Shown here: piece by piece, positions 15,848 to 24,979 of the stretch
Layout of the letters: the number at the start of each line of letters is the position of its first letter
Numbering within the stretch: position 1 is the first letter of the stretch
Origin: Mycobacterium hubeiense
GTDB taxonomy: Bacteria; Actinomycetota; Actinomycetes; Mycobacteriales; Mycobacteriaceae
Length of the DNA: 64,000 nucleotides
NCBI RefSeq assembly: GCF_002838065.1
Contig: NZ_PIZU01000012.1
Span: 1 to 64,000, forward strand
Direction: 5' to 3'
The notes under the pieces: model-generated
The model's input: the letters and a program-made list of their open reading frames with translations, nothing else
The model's database searches: none
Told to the model about the DNA's origin: nothing
Made by a program: the position numbers and the translations under genes

Positions 15848-16072
15848 TCACAGCTGCACGGAGCCGGCACTGTAGCCAAGTCCTGTGATGGTGTCGATGA
15901 TCTGTCGGGGATCGGTGAGGCTGGTGTCAAGCTCCACGGTGGACTGGCCGGACTTGAGATCGGTGTGTGAGCGGCTGACTCCGGGCAGGTCTTCGAGCGC
16001 GTCGTCGATCAGCAGCGAACAGCTGCCGCAATGCATGCCCTCGATCCGGAAAACATGTGTGTTGGCGGGCAT
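15848..16072 (-). CDS. CopZ-like heavy-metal-associated (HMA) domain protein
   Basis: Single HMA domain of 74 residues with the Cu(I) motif GMHCGSC (Cys15 and Cys18) and the ferredoxin-like beta-alpha-beta pattern through GLGYSAG at the C-terminus. Such proteins carry Cu(I) to P1B-ATPases or buffer it in the cytoplasm. It lies 19 bases behind the TauE-cupredoxin gene in the same orientation, so it is probably cotranscribed from the box at 17243. ATG 16072 was chosen because it immediately precedes the domain and has a GGAG-type site in front (AAAAGGAGTTACGAA). Confidence 0.92.
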   Translation of the reverse strand: MPANTHVFRIEGMHCGSCSLLIDDALEDLPGVSRSHTDLKSGQSTVELDTSLTDPRQIIDTITGLGYSAGSVQL

Positions 16073-16091
16073 TTCGTAACTCCTTTTGGAA

Positions 16092-17177
16092 TCAGGCGAC
16101 CGTGATGGTGCCGGTGTACATACCCATGCCGCAGGCGTAGCGCAGTTCGCCCGCGCTGGGGGTGCCGAGGTCGATGCGGGTATCGCCGGACACCGGCAGC
16201 ACCATTTCGGCGTCGCCGATGACAAATGAACGGACGCAGCCGGCCGCGCCCTCGGAGCGCACGACCAACGTTGTCGGGATGCCGGCCTTGATCTCGGTGT
16301 TGCGCGGGCTGTATCCGCCGCTCGAGGCGGTCACCACAACTTCCTGATGCCCATCGGCAACCGTGACTGCAGTGGGGTCCGCGGCGGCCGTGCCGGAGAA
16401 GGACTCCGCGATCCTGCTGGCAGCCAGCGGTGACCCGGCGAGTTCGAGACCGCCGTTGAGGGTGAATAGGCCCATCGCGACCACCGCGATGCCGGTGGCG
16501 GCCACGAGCCTGCCCCGCCACACGGTGACCGCCTTGCGGGCGGCGTAGCCCAGCACAGCGAACAGCGGGCTAGTTCCTGCCACGAAGACAGCCATGATCG
16601 CCGCACCCTGCCACGCCGAGCCGGATGCCAGCGCGAGCGCTTCCACCGACAACGTCACACCGCAGGGCAGCAGCACTGTCGCCACGCCGAGCAGGGCGGG
16701 CGCGAGCGCGGCGCGTGAACGCGTGCGGGCGCGCACCAGCCGCATCCACGATGCCGGTGGTGCGATCACGATCCGCCGGAATCCGGGGAAGCCGAGCTGG
16801 GCAAGACCGAATGTGATGATCAGCAGGCCAGCGCCGATCTGCAGCCAGGTCCGCGCGCCCGGCGAGAGCTGCACGACACCACCTAATGCGCCCAGCAACG
16901 CGCCGAGCAGGGTGTAGGCCACGAGTTTGCCGGCCAAGAAACCGCCCACCGGGGCGAGGTCGTCGCCGAGTTGGCTTCGCCACGAACGGGATTCGCCGTT
17001 AGCGCCGTCCAGTGATCGCGGGTTCGGTTGCAGCGCACCGACTGTCGCCTCGGTGACCGCACTCTCGCGGGCGGCGTGTTGACGGGTGATGAGGCCGGTG
17101 AGCAGTCCGCCCTGAACGGCTGCGCAGGAGATGCCCCCGGCGAACAAGCCGGTGACCAGCACCGCGACGAGATTCAC
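16092..17177 (-). CDS. TauE/SafE-like membrane protein fused to a cupredoxin domain
   Basis: Protein of 361 residues. The N-terminal two thirds form a six-helix UreH/TauE-like (DsbD-type) transmembrane unit with two conserved Cys positions (GGISCAAVQGG near 17 and LLPCGVTLS near 172). The C-terminal 100 residues form a cupredoxin domain, with Cys in GCVRSF and a probable metal site YACGMGMYTG. This fusion is usual in bacterial copper-handling loci, where it is thought to move or sense copper at the membrane. It is upstream of the HMA protein and under the 17-bp box at 17243-17259. Confidence 0.88.
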   Translation of the reverse strand: MNLVAVLVTGLFAGGISCAAVQGGLLTGLITRQHAARESAVTEATVGALQPNPRSLDGANGESRSWRSQLGDDLAPVGGFLAGKLVAYTLLGALLGALGGVVQLSPGARTWLQIGAGLLIITFGLAQLGFPGFRRIVIAPPASWMRLVRARTRSRAALAPALLGVATVLLPCGVTLSVEALALASGSAWQGAAIMAVFVAGTSPLFAVLGYAARKAVTVWRGRLVAATGIAVVAMGLFTLNGGLELAGSPLAASRIAESFSGTAAADPTAVTVADGHQEVVVTASSGGYSPRNTEIKAGIPTTLVVRSEGAAGCVRSFVIGDAEMVLPVSGDTRIDLGTPSAGELRYACGMGMYTGTITVA

Positions 17178-17242
17178 GAATATTCCCTTCCTGCAGACGT
17201 CGGCTGGTGTTTCGGCCGCGGTGCGACCCGCAATCCACTATC

Positions 17243-17259
17243 TACGTATCTAAATAGTA
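17243..17259. promoter_or_regulatory. 17-bp island box upstream of the TauE-cupredoxin gene
   Basis: TACGTATCTAAATAGTA, preceded by a CCACTATC half-element (17235-17260). It is 66 bases upstream of the start at 17177. This separates the operon from the ATPase gene that ends at 17288. Confidence 0.65.
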
Positions 17260-17287
17260 GGTTGCCCTGGGCGAGACTACTGATCGA

Positions 17288-19936
17288 TTACGAATCCTGC
17301 AAGCGCTGCAGTTGCGTGTCGATTTGCGCGCGGAGTTGGCGCAGGTGGTCAATCTCCTGTGCGTGGCCAGCTGCACCTGCAGCGTCGGGCCGGTTGGCCG
17401 GAGCGGGAGAGTTCGGGTGCGGGACTTGCCCGTTGTCCGCCGAAGGCACCTGCCCGTGGGTCCGCTGACGGGTCAAGGCGTCGACCGCCGATTCGAGCCG
17501 GGCCACCGTGGCCACCAGCTGGACGAGCATCGGATCCGTCTGCCCGGGGACAGCCGAGGTGGCCGAAATTGTGTGTTCTACAGTCTGTTTCGAGGTGGCG
17601 CGCGTGTGTCGATCACGGCGCCAGGGCCGGCGCGGGCCGGCGCTTTCAGGACTGTGTGGGTAGGCGGTGCGGAAGCGTCGCAGCCGCAGGCTGTTTGACA
17701 CCACGAACACGCTCGACAGCGCCATCGCGGCGCCGGCGATGAGCGGGTTGAGCAGCCCGAGCGCCGCCAGCGGGAGGGCGGCCAGGTTGTAGGCGAAGGC
17801 CCAGAACAGGTTGGCTTTGATGGTGCGCAGGGTGCGCCGGGCCAGGCGGATCGCGTCGACCGTGGCGCGCAGGTCGCCGCGCACCAGGGTCAGGTCGCTG
17901 GCCTCGATCGCGACGTCGGTGCCGGTGCCCATCGCCAGGCCGAGATCGGATTGCGCCAGCGCGGCAGCGTCATTGACGCCGTCGCCGACCATCGCGACCA
18001 CCCGGCCTTCATGCTGCAGCCGCGCGACGGCGTCGACCTTGTCGCGGGGCAGCACCTCGGCGATCACCTCGTCGATGCCGACCTCGTCGGCCACGGCGCC
18101 GGCGGCGGCGGCGTTGTCTCCGGTCAGCAGCACCGGGCGCAGCCCGAGGTCGCGCAGCCCCGCCACTGCCTCGAGTGAGGTCGGTTTGATCGTGTCGGCG
18201 ACAACGAGGATGGCGCGCGCGGTGCCGTCCCAGGCGGCGACCACCGCGGTGCGGCCCTGCGATTCGGCCTGCCGCTTGACGGCGGTCAGGTCCGGTGGCA
18301 GCTCAATGCCGTGCTTCTCAAGCAGGCTGGACCGCCCGATCAGCACCTCGTGTCCGTCGACACGGCCGCACACGCCGAGCCCTTCTAGATTGGCGAAGTC
18401 GGCCACCGCGGGCAGCTCGCCTACTCGTTGGCGGGCGGCCTGCGTGATGGCGGCGGCGATGGGATGTTCGGAGGCGTCCTCCAGCGCCCCGGCGATGCGC
18501 AGCGCGTCGTCCTCAGACACGCCAGCGGCGGTATGCACGGCCGACAGGCTCATCTTGCCGGTGGTGACGGTGCCGGTCTTGTCCAGCACGATGGTGTCCA
18601 CGCGGCGGGTGGATTCGAGGACTTCGGGGCCCTTGATGAGTATGCCCAGCTGGGCGCCGCGACCGGTGCCGACCAGCAACGCGGTCGGGGTGGCCAGCCC
18701 GAGCCCGCACGGGCAGGCGATGATCAGCACCGCCACCGCCGTGCTGAACGCGGTCGCCGCACCGGCCCCGAGGCCGAGCCACACTCCGAACGTGGCCACC
18801 GCGATGGCGATGACGATCGGCACGAACACAGCGGAGATCCGGTCGGCGAGGCGTTGGATCTCCGCCTTGCCGTTCTGGGCGTCTTCGACCAACTTGGCCA
18901 TCTGCGCCAGCTGGGTGTCGGATCCCACCCGGGTCGCGCGGACGATGAGGCGCCCGCCGGCGTTGACCGTCGCGCCTACGACCGGGTCGCCCGGGCTGAC
19001 TTCGACGGGCACCGATTCGCCGGTGAGCATGCTGGCGTCGACCGCGGACGCTCCATCCTCGACGACGCCGTCGGTGGCGATCTTCTCCCCCGGCCGCACC
19101 ACGAAGCGGTCACCGACGCTGAGCTGCTCGACCGGGATCCGCAACTCGGTGTCGCCCCGCAGGACGGCGACGTCCTTGGCGCCCATCTGCAGCAGCGCCC
19201 GCAATGCCGATCCGGCGCGGCGTTTGGCGCGGGCCTCGAAGAACCGTCCGGTCAGAATCGCGGCCGTCAGCCCGCTGGCGACCTCGAGGTAGATGTTTTC
19301 GCCGGCCGATCCGCGCGCGATGGTGAGGCTGAACCCGTGATGCAGCCCTTCGTGGCCGGCGCCGCCGAGAAACAGCGCGTACACCGACCAGGCGAATGCG
19401 GCGAGCACGCCGATCGAGATCAGTGTGTCCATCGTCGCGGTGCCGTGGCGCAGGTTGGCCAGCGCGGCGCGGTGAAACGGCCACGCGCCCCACACCGCCA
19501 CCGGCGCGGCCAACGTCAGGGCAAGCCATTGCCAGTAGGTGAACTGCAGCGGCGGCACCATCGACAGAGCGATCACCGGCAGACCGAGCGCGAGGGACAC
19601 CCGCATCCGTTGCCGCAGCGAGCGAGTGTGCTCGTCGTAATCGTCGTCTGCAGTTTCCGAGGTCGAATCATCCTCCGCAGCAGCAGGTTTCGGGGGTGTG
19701 GCGGTGTAGCCCGTGTCCTGGACGACCTTAATCAGGTCCGCTGTCGTCAGCGTCGCCGGGAACTCGACCTGGGCCTTCTCGGTGGCATAGTTGACCGCAG
19801 CGGTCACCCCGTCGAGCTTGTTGAGCTTGCGTTCGATGCGGGCCGCGCACGACGCGCACGTCATCCCGCCGATCGCCAGCTCGACCCGCTGCGTGGCCCA
19901 AGCCTGATCGGCGTCGCCGTGAACCGTTGTGCTCAT
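17288..19936 (-). CDS. Cu(I)-exporting P1B-type ATPase (CopA/CtpV-like)
   Basis: P-type ATPase of 882 residues. It has an N-terminal HMA domain with GMTCASC (Cys27, Cys30), the membrane metal site CPC ([11 protein letters not shown], about residue 408), the phosphorylation loop DKTGTVTTG (about residue 450), and the C-terminal helices with YN ([14 protein letters not shown]) and M..S ([17 protein letters not shown]). That set identifies the Cu(I)-specific P1B-1 class. The last 100 residues are an unusual cytoplasmic extension with two coiled-coil heptad stretches ([33 protein letters not shown]). It overlaps the 19933 gene by 4 bases and is presumably controlled with it by the MerR regulator at 20787. 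Confidence 0.95.
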   Translation of the reverse strand: MSTTVHGDADQAWATQRVELAIGGMTCASCAARIERKLNKLDGVTAAVNYATEKAQVEFPATLTTADLIKVVQDTGYTATPPKPAAAEDDSTSETADDDYDEHTRSLRQRMRVSLALGLPVIALSMVPPLQFTYWQWLALTLAAPVAVWGAWPFHRAALANLRHGTATMDTLISIGVLAAFAWSVYALFLGGAGHEGLHHGFSLTIARGSAGENIYLEVASGLTAAILTGRFFEARAKRRAGSALRALLQMGAKDVAVLRGDTELRIPVEQLSVGDRFVVRPGEKIATDGVVEDGASAVDASMLTGESVPVEVSPGDPVVGATVNAGGRLIVRATRVGSDTQLAQMAKLVEDAQNGKAEIQRLADRISAVFVPIVIAIAVATFGVWLGLGAGAATAFSTAVAVLIIACPCGLGLATPTALLVGTGRGAQLGILIKGPEVLESTRRVDTIVLDKTGTVTTGKMSLSAVHTAAGVSEDDALRIAGALEDASEHPIAAAITQAARQRVGELPAVADFANLEGLGVCGRVDGHEVLIGRSSLLEKHGIELPPDLTAVKRQAESQGRTAVVAAWDGTARAILVVADTIKPTSLEAVAGLRDLGLRPVLLTGDNAAAAGAVADEVGIDEVIAEVLPRDKVDAVARLQHEGRVVAMVGDGVNDAAALAQSDLGLAMGTGTDVAIEASDLTLVRGDLRATVDAIRLARRTLRTIKANLFWAFAYNLAALPLAALGLLNPLIAGAAMALSSVFVVSNSLRLRRFRTAYPHSPESAGPRRPWRRDRHTRATSKQTVEHTISATSAVPGQTDPMLVQLVATVARLESAVDALTRQRTHGQVPSADNGQVPHPNSPAPANRPDAAGAAGHAQEIDHLRQLRAQIDTQLQRLQDS

Positions 19937-20745
19937 CGCTTCCCCTTGCTTCCATAAACCGCGTTCGCCGATCCGCGACCGCCATCGTTCTTGCCTGCGC
20001 CACCGGTGCCGCCCTCATCGGTTGACTTGTCGGTCGTTCCGGCGCCGTCGGATTCGCCTGCCGTTCCGATGGCACCGGATCTGCCGGTGGCGCCGGATCC
20101 GTCGGATGTTTCAGCGCCTCCCGAGCCCGTTGCCTCACCACTGCTGCCCGTTGTCCCGCCGGTGCCGGAGTCACCCGAGCCGGTCATCCCGCCCGAACCG
20201 TGTGAGCCCGACATCCCGCCGGAGCCACCCGAGCCCGACATCTCACCGGAGCGCTGGGAGCCCGGCACGGCAGCAGAGCCGCCGGAACGCGGCATGGCAT
20301 CCGGTCGGGTTGTTTCTGAGCCCCTGGAGCCGGATGACTCCGTCGTAGCGCCGGCGTTGCCCGGGGCGGTCAACACACTGACGGCCGTGCCGGGGACAGC
20401 GGATGCGGTCGGCGGCGACGCCGCCGTAGGCGCAGGCGATCGCGCTGGCCGCGGCTGGACCGCGGCCCGAACATCGGTGGCCGCTGTCGGCAGGTTCGGA
20501 ATATCCGCTCCGTCAACCGCGGGTGTAGGAGCAGCGGTCGCCGGCGGTGCGAGCGCCCGGCCGGCGACCCAACCACCGGCGAGTAGAACAGCGAGCAGCA
20601 GCACGTACGCCGACGCGGCAGACGCTCTCACCGGCCCGCCTCGGCACGGCCTGTCCGATCGCGGCTCACGATGCTCGACGACAAATGGCGCACCGGTCCT
20701 CGCACGGTATGCCGCCTTCCGCTCATGTCGTGTTGGTTGCCCCAC
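19933..20745 (-). CDS. Single-pass protein with Gly/Ser/Thr-rich low-complexity domain
   Basis: Protein of 270 residues: basic N-terminus, one membrane helix (about residues 43-65), a Pro/Ala-rich segment, then about 120 residues of Gly-Ser-Gly repeats with Met and His ([15 protein letters not shown]) and a basic end. I do not recognise a domain. The Met/His spacing in a flexible extracytoplasmic region could chelate copper. Its stop overlaps the ATPase start (ATGA), so it is coupled to copper export. The GTG start lies only 8 bases from the MerR operator, so the message may be leaderless or the true start may be further in. Confidence 0.7.
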   Translation of the reverse strand: MGQPTRHERKAAYRARTGAPFVVEHREPRSDRPCRGGPVRASAASAYVLLLAVLLAGGWVAGRALAPPATAAPTPAVDGADIPNLPTAATDVRAAVQPRPARSPAPTAASPPTASAVPGTAVSVLTAPGNAGATTESSGSRGSETTRPDAMPRSGGSAAVPGSQRSGEMSGSGGSGGMSGSHGSGGMTGSGDSGTGGTTGSSGEATGSGGAETSDGSGATGRSGAIGTAGESDGAGTTDKSTDEGGTGGAGKNDGGRGSANAVYGSKGKR

Positions 20746-20752
20746 ACGCTAA

Positions 20753-20774
20753 ACATTCCAGTACGGTGGAATGT
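20753..20774. promoter_or_regulatory. MerR-type operator in the divergent promoter
   Basis: Perfect dyad of 8-bp arms ACATTCCA and TGGAATGT separated by 6 bases (GTACGG), the size expected for MerR-family promoters. It lies between the start of the Gly/Ser-rich protein (20745) and the MerR gene (20787). Confidence 0.75.
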
Positions 20775-20786
20775 CAAGGAGGTGTG

Positions 20787-21221
20787 ATGAGGATCGGCGA
20801 ACTCGCCCGCCGCGCCGATACGACCGCCAAGACCATCCGGTTCTACGAGCAGGCCGGTCTGCTGCCCGCCCCGGCCCGCACGTCGGGTGGATACCGCGAC
20901 TACGGACCCGAATACGTCGACCGGCTGATATTTGTCCGCCGCGCCCAGTCCGCCGGGCTGTCGCTGCGCGAGGTGCGTCAGGTGCTGGCCATCGCCGACC
21001 GCGGCGACGCGCCTTGCGAACACGTGGTGAGCATCCTGCAAGCTCGGCTCGATCAGGTGCGGGCCACGCTCGCTGAATTGGCCACCCTAGAAGCCAATCT
21101 GGCTGCGTTGCTCGAGCACGCCGACACTGCCGAGCCCGTCGAGGAGGCCGGGGTCTGTTGGATCCTCGAAAGCGCCGCGACCGGTCTCGGCACCAATGGC
21201 CACCCGGCGGTCCAGGCGTGA
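20787..21221 (+). CDS. MerR-family metal-responsive activator
   Basis: Protein of 144 residues with the N-terminal MerR helix-turn-helix (MRIGELARRADTTAKTIRFYE), the conserved wing GYRDYG, and a dimerisation helix. Cys residues are at positions 77 (DAPCEH) and 124 (GVCWIL). The pattern is closer to ZntR/PbrR/MerR (Cys79/82 plus C-terminal Cys) than to CueR (CX7C loop), so a divalent metal is possible even though the target ATPase has Cu(I)-type membrane motifs. RBS AAGGAGG precedes ATG 20787. It probably activates the divergent Gly/Ser-rich protein-ATPase operon. Confidence 0.9.
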   Translation: MRIGELARRADTTAKTIRFYEQAGLLPAPARTSGGYRDYGPEYVDRLIFVRRAQSAGLSLREVRQVLAIADRGDAPCEHVVSILQARLDQVRATLAELATLEANLAALLEHADTAEPVEEAGVCWILESAATGLGTNGHPAVQA

Positions 21222-21297
21222 CCGAATCCAGTGCCCCGCTGATGAGCGCCGTGGGGTGCTACGCGCGAGGATATCGCGGCACCGCGGTCATCTGATC

Positions 21298-21314
21298 TAC
21301 TATGTAGGTACGTA
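21298..21314. promoter_or_regulatory. 17-bp island box upstream of the small coiled-coil pair (first copy)
   Basis: TACTATGTAGGTACGTA. With flanks (21297-21322) it is close to the reverse complement of the site in front of the paralogous pair at 30263-30705, so the two duplicated operons kept their operator. Confidence 0.65.
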
Positions 21315-21374
21315 GAGCGTAGCGGTGGGACGCGGGCTTCTTCGCTCGGATCGCCGCGCAGTTGGGAGTGCACG

Positions 21375-21584
21375 ATGGAATCGGCTTTTTACACGCTCGC
21401 ATTGTTGGCCTGCCCGGTCGGGATGGGCCTGATGATGTGGATGATGATGCGCGGCCACAACAAAGGCACCACCGGCGAAGCCCAGGGGCGCGAGGACCGC
21501 AGCGAGGTGGATGCGCTGCGGGCCGAGATCGACGCGCTTAAAGCCGACCGCGCCGCTCGAACGCCGCCGCACCGGCAACCATGA
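21375..21584 (+). CDS. Small membrane protein with C-terminal coiled coil (pair A, gene 1)
   Basis: Protein of 69 residues: one helix with a Met-rich end (LACPVGMGLMMWMMMRGHN) followed by a short coiled coil (EVDALRAEIDALKADRAA). A close paralogue is encoded at 30493-30705 (LACPVGMGLMMFMMMRGQS). The Cys-Pro at the start of the helix and the Met cluster look like soft-metal ligands. The family is unknown to me. It overlaps the next gene by 4 bases (ATGA) and is controlled by the box 61 bases upstream. Confidence 0.8.
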   Translation: MESAFYTLALLACPVGMGLMMWMMMRGHNKGTTGEAQGREDRSEVDALRAEIDALKADRAARTPPHRQP

Positions 21585-21805
21585 ATACCTGGCTGGCGGC
21601 CGCCGTCGCGGCAGCGGCGATCTCACTCACCTACTTCTTCTGCGTCCGCCCAACGTTGCGTGGCCGCGGCGGCTGCGCGATGACCGAACGTGCCGGCGAG
21701 CGCAGCGACCGGGACCGTGAGATCGCCGAGCTGCGTGAGGAACTGCGGGTGTTGCGGGCTCAAGACGCCTTGGATCGTCACTCGCCGCCACCTGCCGGCG
21801 AGTGA
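21581..21805 (+). CDS. Small membrane protein with C-terminal coiled coil (pair A, gene 2)
   Basis: Protein of 74 residues: one membrane helix ending in the motif YFFCVRPTLRGRGGCAM, then a charged coiled coil (REIAELREELRVLRAQ). The paralogue at 30263-30496 reads YFFCVRPMMRGRGHCGM, so the two Cys and the R.RG spacing are conserved. Together with its partner it forms a duplicated two-gene module, each gene being one helix plus a heptad coil, suggesting a heteromeric membrane complex. Function unknown; it is followed by the convergent L,D-transpeptidase gene, with 9 bases between stops. Confidence 0.8.
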   Translation: MNTWLAAAVAAAAISLTYFFCVRPTLRGRGGCAMTERAGERSDRDREIAELREELRVLRAQDALDRHSPPPAGE

Positions 21806-21814
21806 CGCGGGAGC

Positions 21815-23014
21815 TCACGTGGTCAGCGCGGATTTCGATGTCCACTCCGGCCACGTCAGTGTCCAGTCGTAGTAGTCGCCGTCGGCGCCGGACAGTGGTT
21901 GGGTGCTGCCGATGACTTCGACGGGATCGCCGGTCATCGCGGTCTGGTAGTAGGCGATGGCGTCGTCGGGGGCGAGATTTACACAGCCGTGCGAGACGTT
22001 CTGCGTGCCCTGGGCCCACACCGACCACGGCGCAGAGTGGATGAACTCGCCGTTGTTGGAGACCCGCACCGCCCACTGCACGGGTAAGTCCGTGTAGTCG
22101 AACTTCGGGTTGCTGAACAGTGTCGCCGGGGTCTTTTCCATCACCACGTGGGTGCCGCCGCGGGTGACGCGCTCTGGGTCGCTGTCGAGCCCGTAGCTGG
22201 CCGGGTAGTCGGCGACCTGCTCGCCGTCGCGGATGACCGTGAAGCGGTGGGTCTGGGTGTCGGCCCGCGCGATCTGCGACCGGCCGATCGCGAATTGCGC
22301 GGTGAGATCGTCAGCGCCGTAGGCGTTTTCGCCGAACGGCACGCCGTAGAGCTTGGCTGTCACGGTGACCGCAGTGTCCGGCTGCCAGTACACCTTCGGG
22401 CGCCAGTGCACGGTGCGGTCGTCCAGCCATGCCCACGCACCCTCGGTGGGTTTCGACGTCTGCACGCTCAACGCCTGCTCGACTGCGGCCCTGTCGGTCA
22501 CCGCCACGTCGAAGGTCAGCGCGATTGGCATGGCAACTCCGTAGGTCTGCCCGTCGCCGGTGTTGAGCCGAGCGCTCACATGCCGTGCAGGGGTGAGCGT
22601 GGTGAATGACCCGGTGATCGGGGCCGCGGCTCCGTCCGCACCATTGACCCGCCCGGACCACGTGTAGGTCTTGCCGTAGCCAAGCGGCTCGGTGATCCGG
22701 AAGCTGGTGCGGTCACCGGCGAGTTGCCCGGCGACGACCTTGCCGTCCGGATTCGTCAGCGCTACCTGTTCGATCGCGCCGTGGACCACGGTGATCGCCA
22801 CCGGCACGACCGGGCTCACGCCGGCCGCGCCGATCGCGGGACTTGCGATGATGGTGGCTGTCGGCGCGACGGGGACATTGGCGACGGTGGTGTTGGACGC
22901 GACGGGCGCACGTGGGCCGCCGGGGTCCACCGACGGCGCTGGATCGACTGTCCCCCACGCGACGAGAGCCGTCGCTGCGAGGGCCGCACATAGGGCAATC
23001 GATCGTCGACGCAT
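21815..23014 (-). CDS. L,D-transpeptidase with tandem Ig-like domains (LdtB/LdtMt2 type)
   Basis: Makes 3-3 cross-links in peptidoglycan. The 399-residue protein has an N-terminal signal/anchor (about residues 5-20), two bacterial Ig-like domains (about 50-245) and a YkuD catalytic domain with the motif SHGCVNLAPDDA (catalytic Cys about residue 343). The layout matches the mycobacterial LdtMt2 class, including the C-terminal subdomain ending after PVEVIG. No lipobox Cys follows the signal, unlike LdtMt2, so it is probably anchored or released differently. A 17-bp box (23040-23056) lies 25 bases upstream. Confidence 0.93.
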   Translation of the reverse strand: MRRRSIALCAALAATALVAWGTVDPAPSVDPGGPRAPVASNTTVANVPVAPTATIIASPAIGAAGVSPVVPVAITVVHGAIEQVALTNPDGKVVAGQLAGDRTSFRITEPLGYGKTYTWSGRVNGADGAAAPITGSFTTLTPARHVSARLNTGDGQTYGVAMPIALTFDVAVTDRAAVEQALSVQTSKPTEGAWAWLDDRTVHWRPKVYWQPDTAVTVTAKLYGVPFGENAYGADDLTAQFAIGRSQIARADTQTHRFTVIRDGEQVADYPASYGLDSDPERVTRGGTHVVMEKTPATLFSNPKFDYTDLPVQWAVRVSNNGEFIHSAPWSVWAQGTQNVSHGCVNLAPDDAIAYYQTAMTGDPVEVIGSTQPLSGADGDYYDWTLTWPEWTSKSALTT

Positions 23015-23039
23015 TGGCGGCCTCTCCGTTCCGGCAACC

Positions 23040-23056
23040 TACTAGCGTAGATAGTA
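23040..23056. promoter_or_regulatory. 17-bp island box upstream of the L,D-transpeptidase gene
   Basis: TACTAGCGTAGATAGTA with intact outer half-sites TACTA/TAGTA, 25 bases before the start at 23014. Confidence 0.63.
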
Positions 23057-23151
23057 CGAAATTTCACCGTAAGTAATGGTGCGCCGCGCGCTGACGTCGG
23101 CGATCCGCATGGCGGCCGGTTTAGTTAGTTAGCAGCTGACCGGCACCGGTC

Positions 23152-23991
23152 TCATTGACCGTCGCCGAGTGCGATCGGCACACCGACGAGGGAGCCGTAT
23201 TCGGTCCAGCTGCCGTCGTAGTTCTTGACGTCGTGGTGTCCGAGCAGCTCGTGCAGCACGAACCAGGTGTGCGAGCACCGTTCACCGATGCGGCAGTAGG
23301 CGATGGTCGGCTTGGATCCGTCAAGGCCGGCGTGGGTGTAGATGGCGGTGAGGTCTTCGTCGGACTTGAATGTGCCGTCCTCGTTGGCGGCCCTGCTCCA
23401 CGGCACGTTGAGTGCGCCGGGGATGTGCCCGGCCCGCTGTGCTTGCTCCTGCGGCAGGTGCGCCGGGGCCAGGATCTTGCCGGAGAACTCGTCGGGCGAG
23501 CGCACGTCGACCAGGTTCTTGTTACCGATGGCGGCGAGCACCTCGTCGCGGAACGCGCGGATGCTGTTGTCGGGTGCCTTTGCCTTGTATTGGGTGGTCT
23601 GACGGCTCACAGCCTCGGTGGACAGGGGGCGGCCGTCGAGTTCCCATTTCTTGCGGCCGCCGTCGACGAGTTTGACCTTGTCGTGGCCGTAGAGCTTGAA
23701 GTACCAGTAGGCGTAGGCGGCGAACCAGTTGTTGTTCCCGCCGTACAGGATCACGGTGTTGTCGTTGGAGATGCCGCGTTCACTGAGCAGTTCTGAGAAT
23801 TGGTCCTGGTTGACGAAGTCCCGGCGCACCGGGTCTTGCAGGTCGAGCTTCCAGTCGAGCTTGACTGCCCCGTCGATGTGGCCGCCGTCGTAGGCGGTGG
23901 TGTCCTCGTCGACCTCGACGAACACGATGTTTGGGTTGTCGGTGTTCAGCTCGGCCCACTCGGCGGTGACCAAGACGTCGTTGCGGCTCAT
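23152..23991 (-). CDS. Thiosulfate/3-mercaptopyruvate sulfurtransferase (CysA2/SseC type)
   Basis: Two-domain rhodanese of 279 residues that moves sulfane sulfur to a thiophilic acceptor. The inactive N-terminal domain has GGHIDGAVKLDW; the active C-terminal domain has RAGHIPGALNVPW and the active-site loop CRIGER at about residue 234. The mycobacterial CysA homologues have Ser after the loop (CRIGERS) whereas here it is Cys (CRIGERC), placing a second thiol beside the active site. No signal peptide, so cytoplasmic. A 17-bp box lies 38 bases upstream, so a cytoplasmic sulfur enzyme belongs to the regulon too. Confidence 0.92.
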   Translation of the reverse strand: MSRNDVLVTAEWAELNTDNPNIVFVEVDEDTTAYDGGHIDGAVKLDWKLDLQDPVRRDFVNQDQFSELLSERGISNDNTVILYGGNNNWFAAYAYWYFKLYGHDKVKLVDGGRKKWELDGRPLSTEAVSRQTTQYKAKAPDNSIRAFRDEVLAAIGNKNLVDVRSPDEFSGKILAPAHLPQEQAQRAGHIPGALNVPWSRAANEDGTFKSDEDLTAIYTHAGLDGSKPTIAYCRIGERCSHTWFVLHELLGHHDVKNYDGSWTEYGSLVGVPIALGDGQ

Positions 23992-24029
23992 ATGGTTACT
24001 CCTCTTATCCGGTTGGTGGCGGTTTCATC

Positions 24030-24046
24030 TACTGATCTCGATAGTA
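24030..24046. promoter_or_regulatory. 17-bp island box upstream of the sulfurtransferase gene
   Basis: TACTGATCTCGATAGTA; one inner position departs from the consensus. With flanks it reads CTACTGATCTCGATAGTAG. It ends 55 bases and begins 39 bases upstream of the ATG at 23991. Confidence 0.58.
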
Positions 24047-24101
24047 GATTCGTTATTGACCTGATGGGTACGGGGATTGTGGGCATCGAGGCGATGATCA
24101 C

Positions 24102-24410
24102 GTGACCGCCGAGTGGCGATCCGGCAACGCTGACGTCGACGGACGTCTCACGCGCGGTTGGCTTCTCGGCCATTTCTTTCCCGACGAACACGACGTCCGC
24201 CATACCGACGCGGTCGAGGTCAAGTGGGCGGCAAAGACTGCCGGTGATGAACGCGAAGGCTGGGTCACCCACGAAACAAGAACGACCCTGTTGCTGCTGA
24301 TCGGGGACATTTCCGAATCACGTTTCCCGCGCCGGTGCTGTGAAGCTCCGCAACCGCGGCGACTACGCGGTATGGGGTCCGGGCGTCGGTCACACCTGGC
24401 GCGCCCTGGA
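24102..24410 (+). pseudogene. Truncated, frameshifted cupin-type signal protein
   Basis: The first part (GTG at 24102: EWRSGNADVDGRLTRGWLLG, then WVTHETRTTLLLLIGDI) is in one frame. The last recognisable piece, RGDYAVWGPGVGHTWRA at about 24350-24405, is in the next. Both belong to a small single-domain cupin-like family in this order, so there is a frameshift near 24320-24345 with about 15 residues lost. The C-terminal end of the cupin is replaced at about 24410 by a histidine-kinase fragment. Confidence 0.6.
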
Positions 24411-24771
24411 GGTGACGGTCGAGGGTGACCCCGATCGATTGCGCCAAATCGTCACAAACCTACTCACCAATGCCGCGAAGTTCGTGTCCTCTGGAGGAAC
24501 TGTCACCGTGGCCGTGCGCAGCGACGACCACTGGGCCGAGCTGACGGTCGCGGAAACCGGTCCCGGTATCGCGCGCGATGAGCTTCCCCACGTCTTCGAA
24601 CGCTTCTTCCGTAGCCGCACCGCAGGGGCCGGCGGCTCCGGGATCGGCCTCGCGGTTGTCGCCGAACTCGCCAAAGCCCATGGCGGCGACATCTCGGTCG
24701 ACAGCGAACTTGGCCGGGGTAGCACGTTCAGAGTGCGGCTGCCGACGATGGCCCCGCCGGGTTCACCCTGA
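24411..24771 (+). pseudogene. C-terminal ATPase domain fragment of a sensor histidine kinase
   Basis: Encodes only the HATPase_c domain: DPDRLRQIVTNLLTNAAKF (N box), ETGPGI (G1, Asp replaced by Glu), FERFFRS (F box) and GSGIGLAVVAELAKAHGG (G2), ending with GSTFRVRLP. There is no membrane sensor, HAMP or phosphoacceptor-His domain. The fragment is fused in frame to the cupin remnant, producing a 143-codon chimera from GTG 24340. It may be the relic of a kinase that once served a regulator such as the one at 52888, but nothing proves that. Confidence 0.65.
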
Positions 24772-24979
24772 ATTGCTTCCAAGTTCCACGATTTCAGATA
24801 GTACGTGTCAAATTGTGTATACATGGAACGCTTGGGCTGCATACGAATCGTGTACTGCTGCAACGCATTTTGAGGCGTCAGCCCAGCGGGATGGGTCTGG
24901 TAAGGCGTCGCGCCGATCCCGGCGCTGAAACCCGACGGGTCCGTTGTGCCGAACTAGCCAACTAACAGACCGCGCCCGC

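Noticed and set aside
17811..19957. Two long plus-strand frames opposite the P-type ATPase
   Set aside because: Low-complexity Ser/Arg-rich and Arg/Gly/Asp-rich translations, no domain, complementary to a certain ATPase gene.
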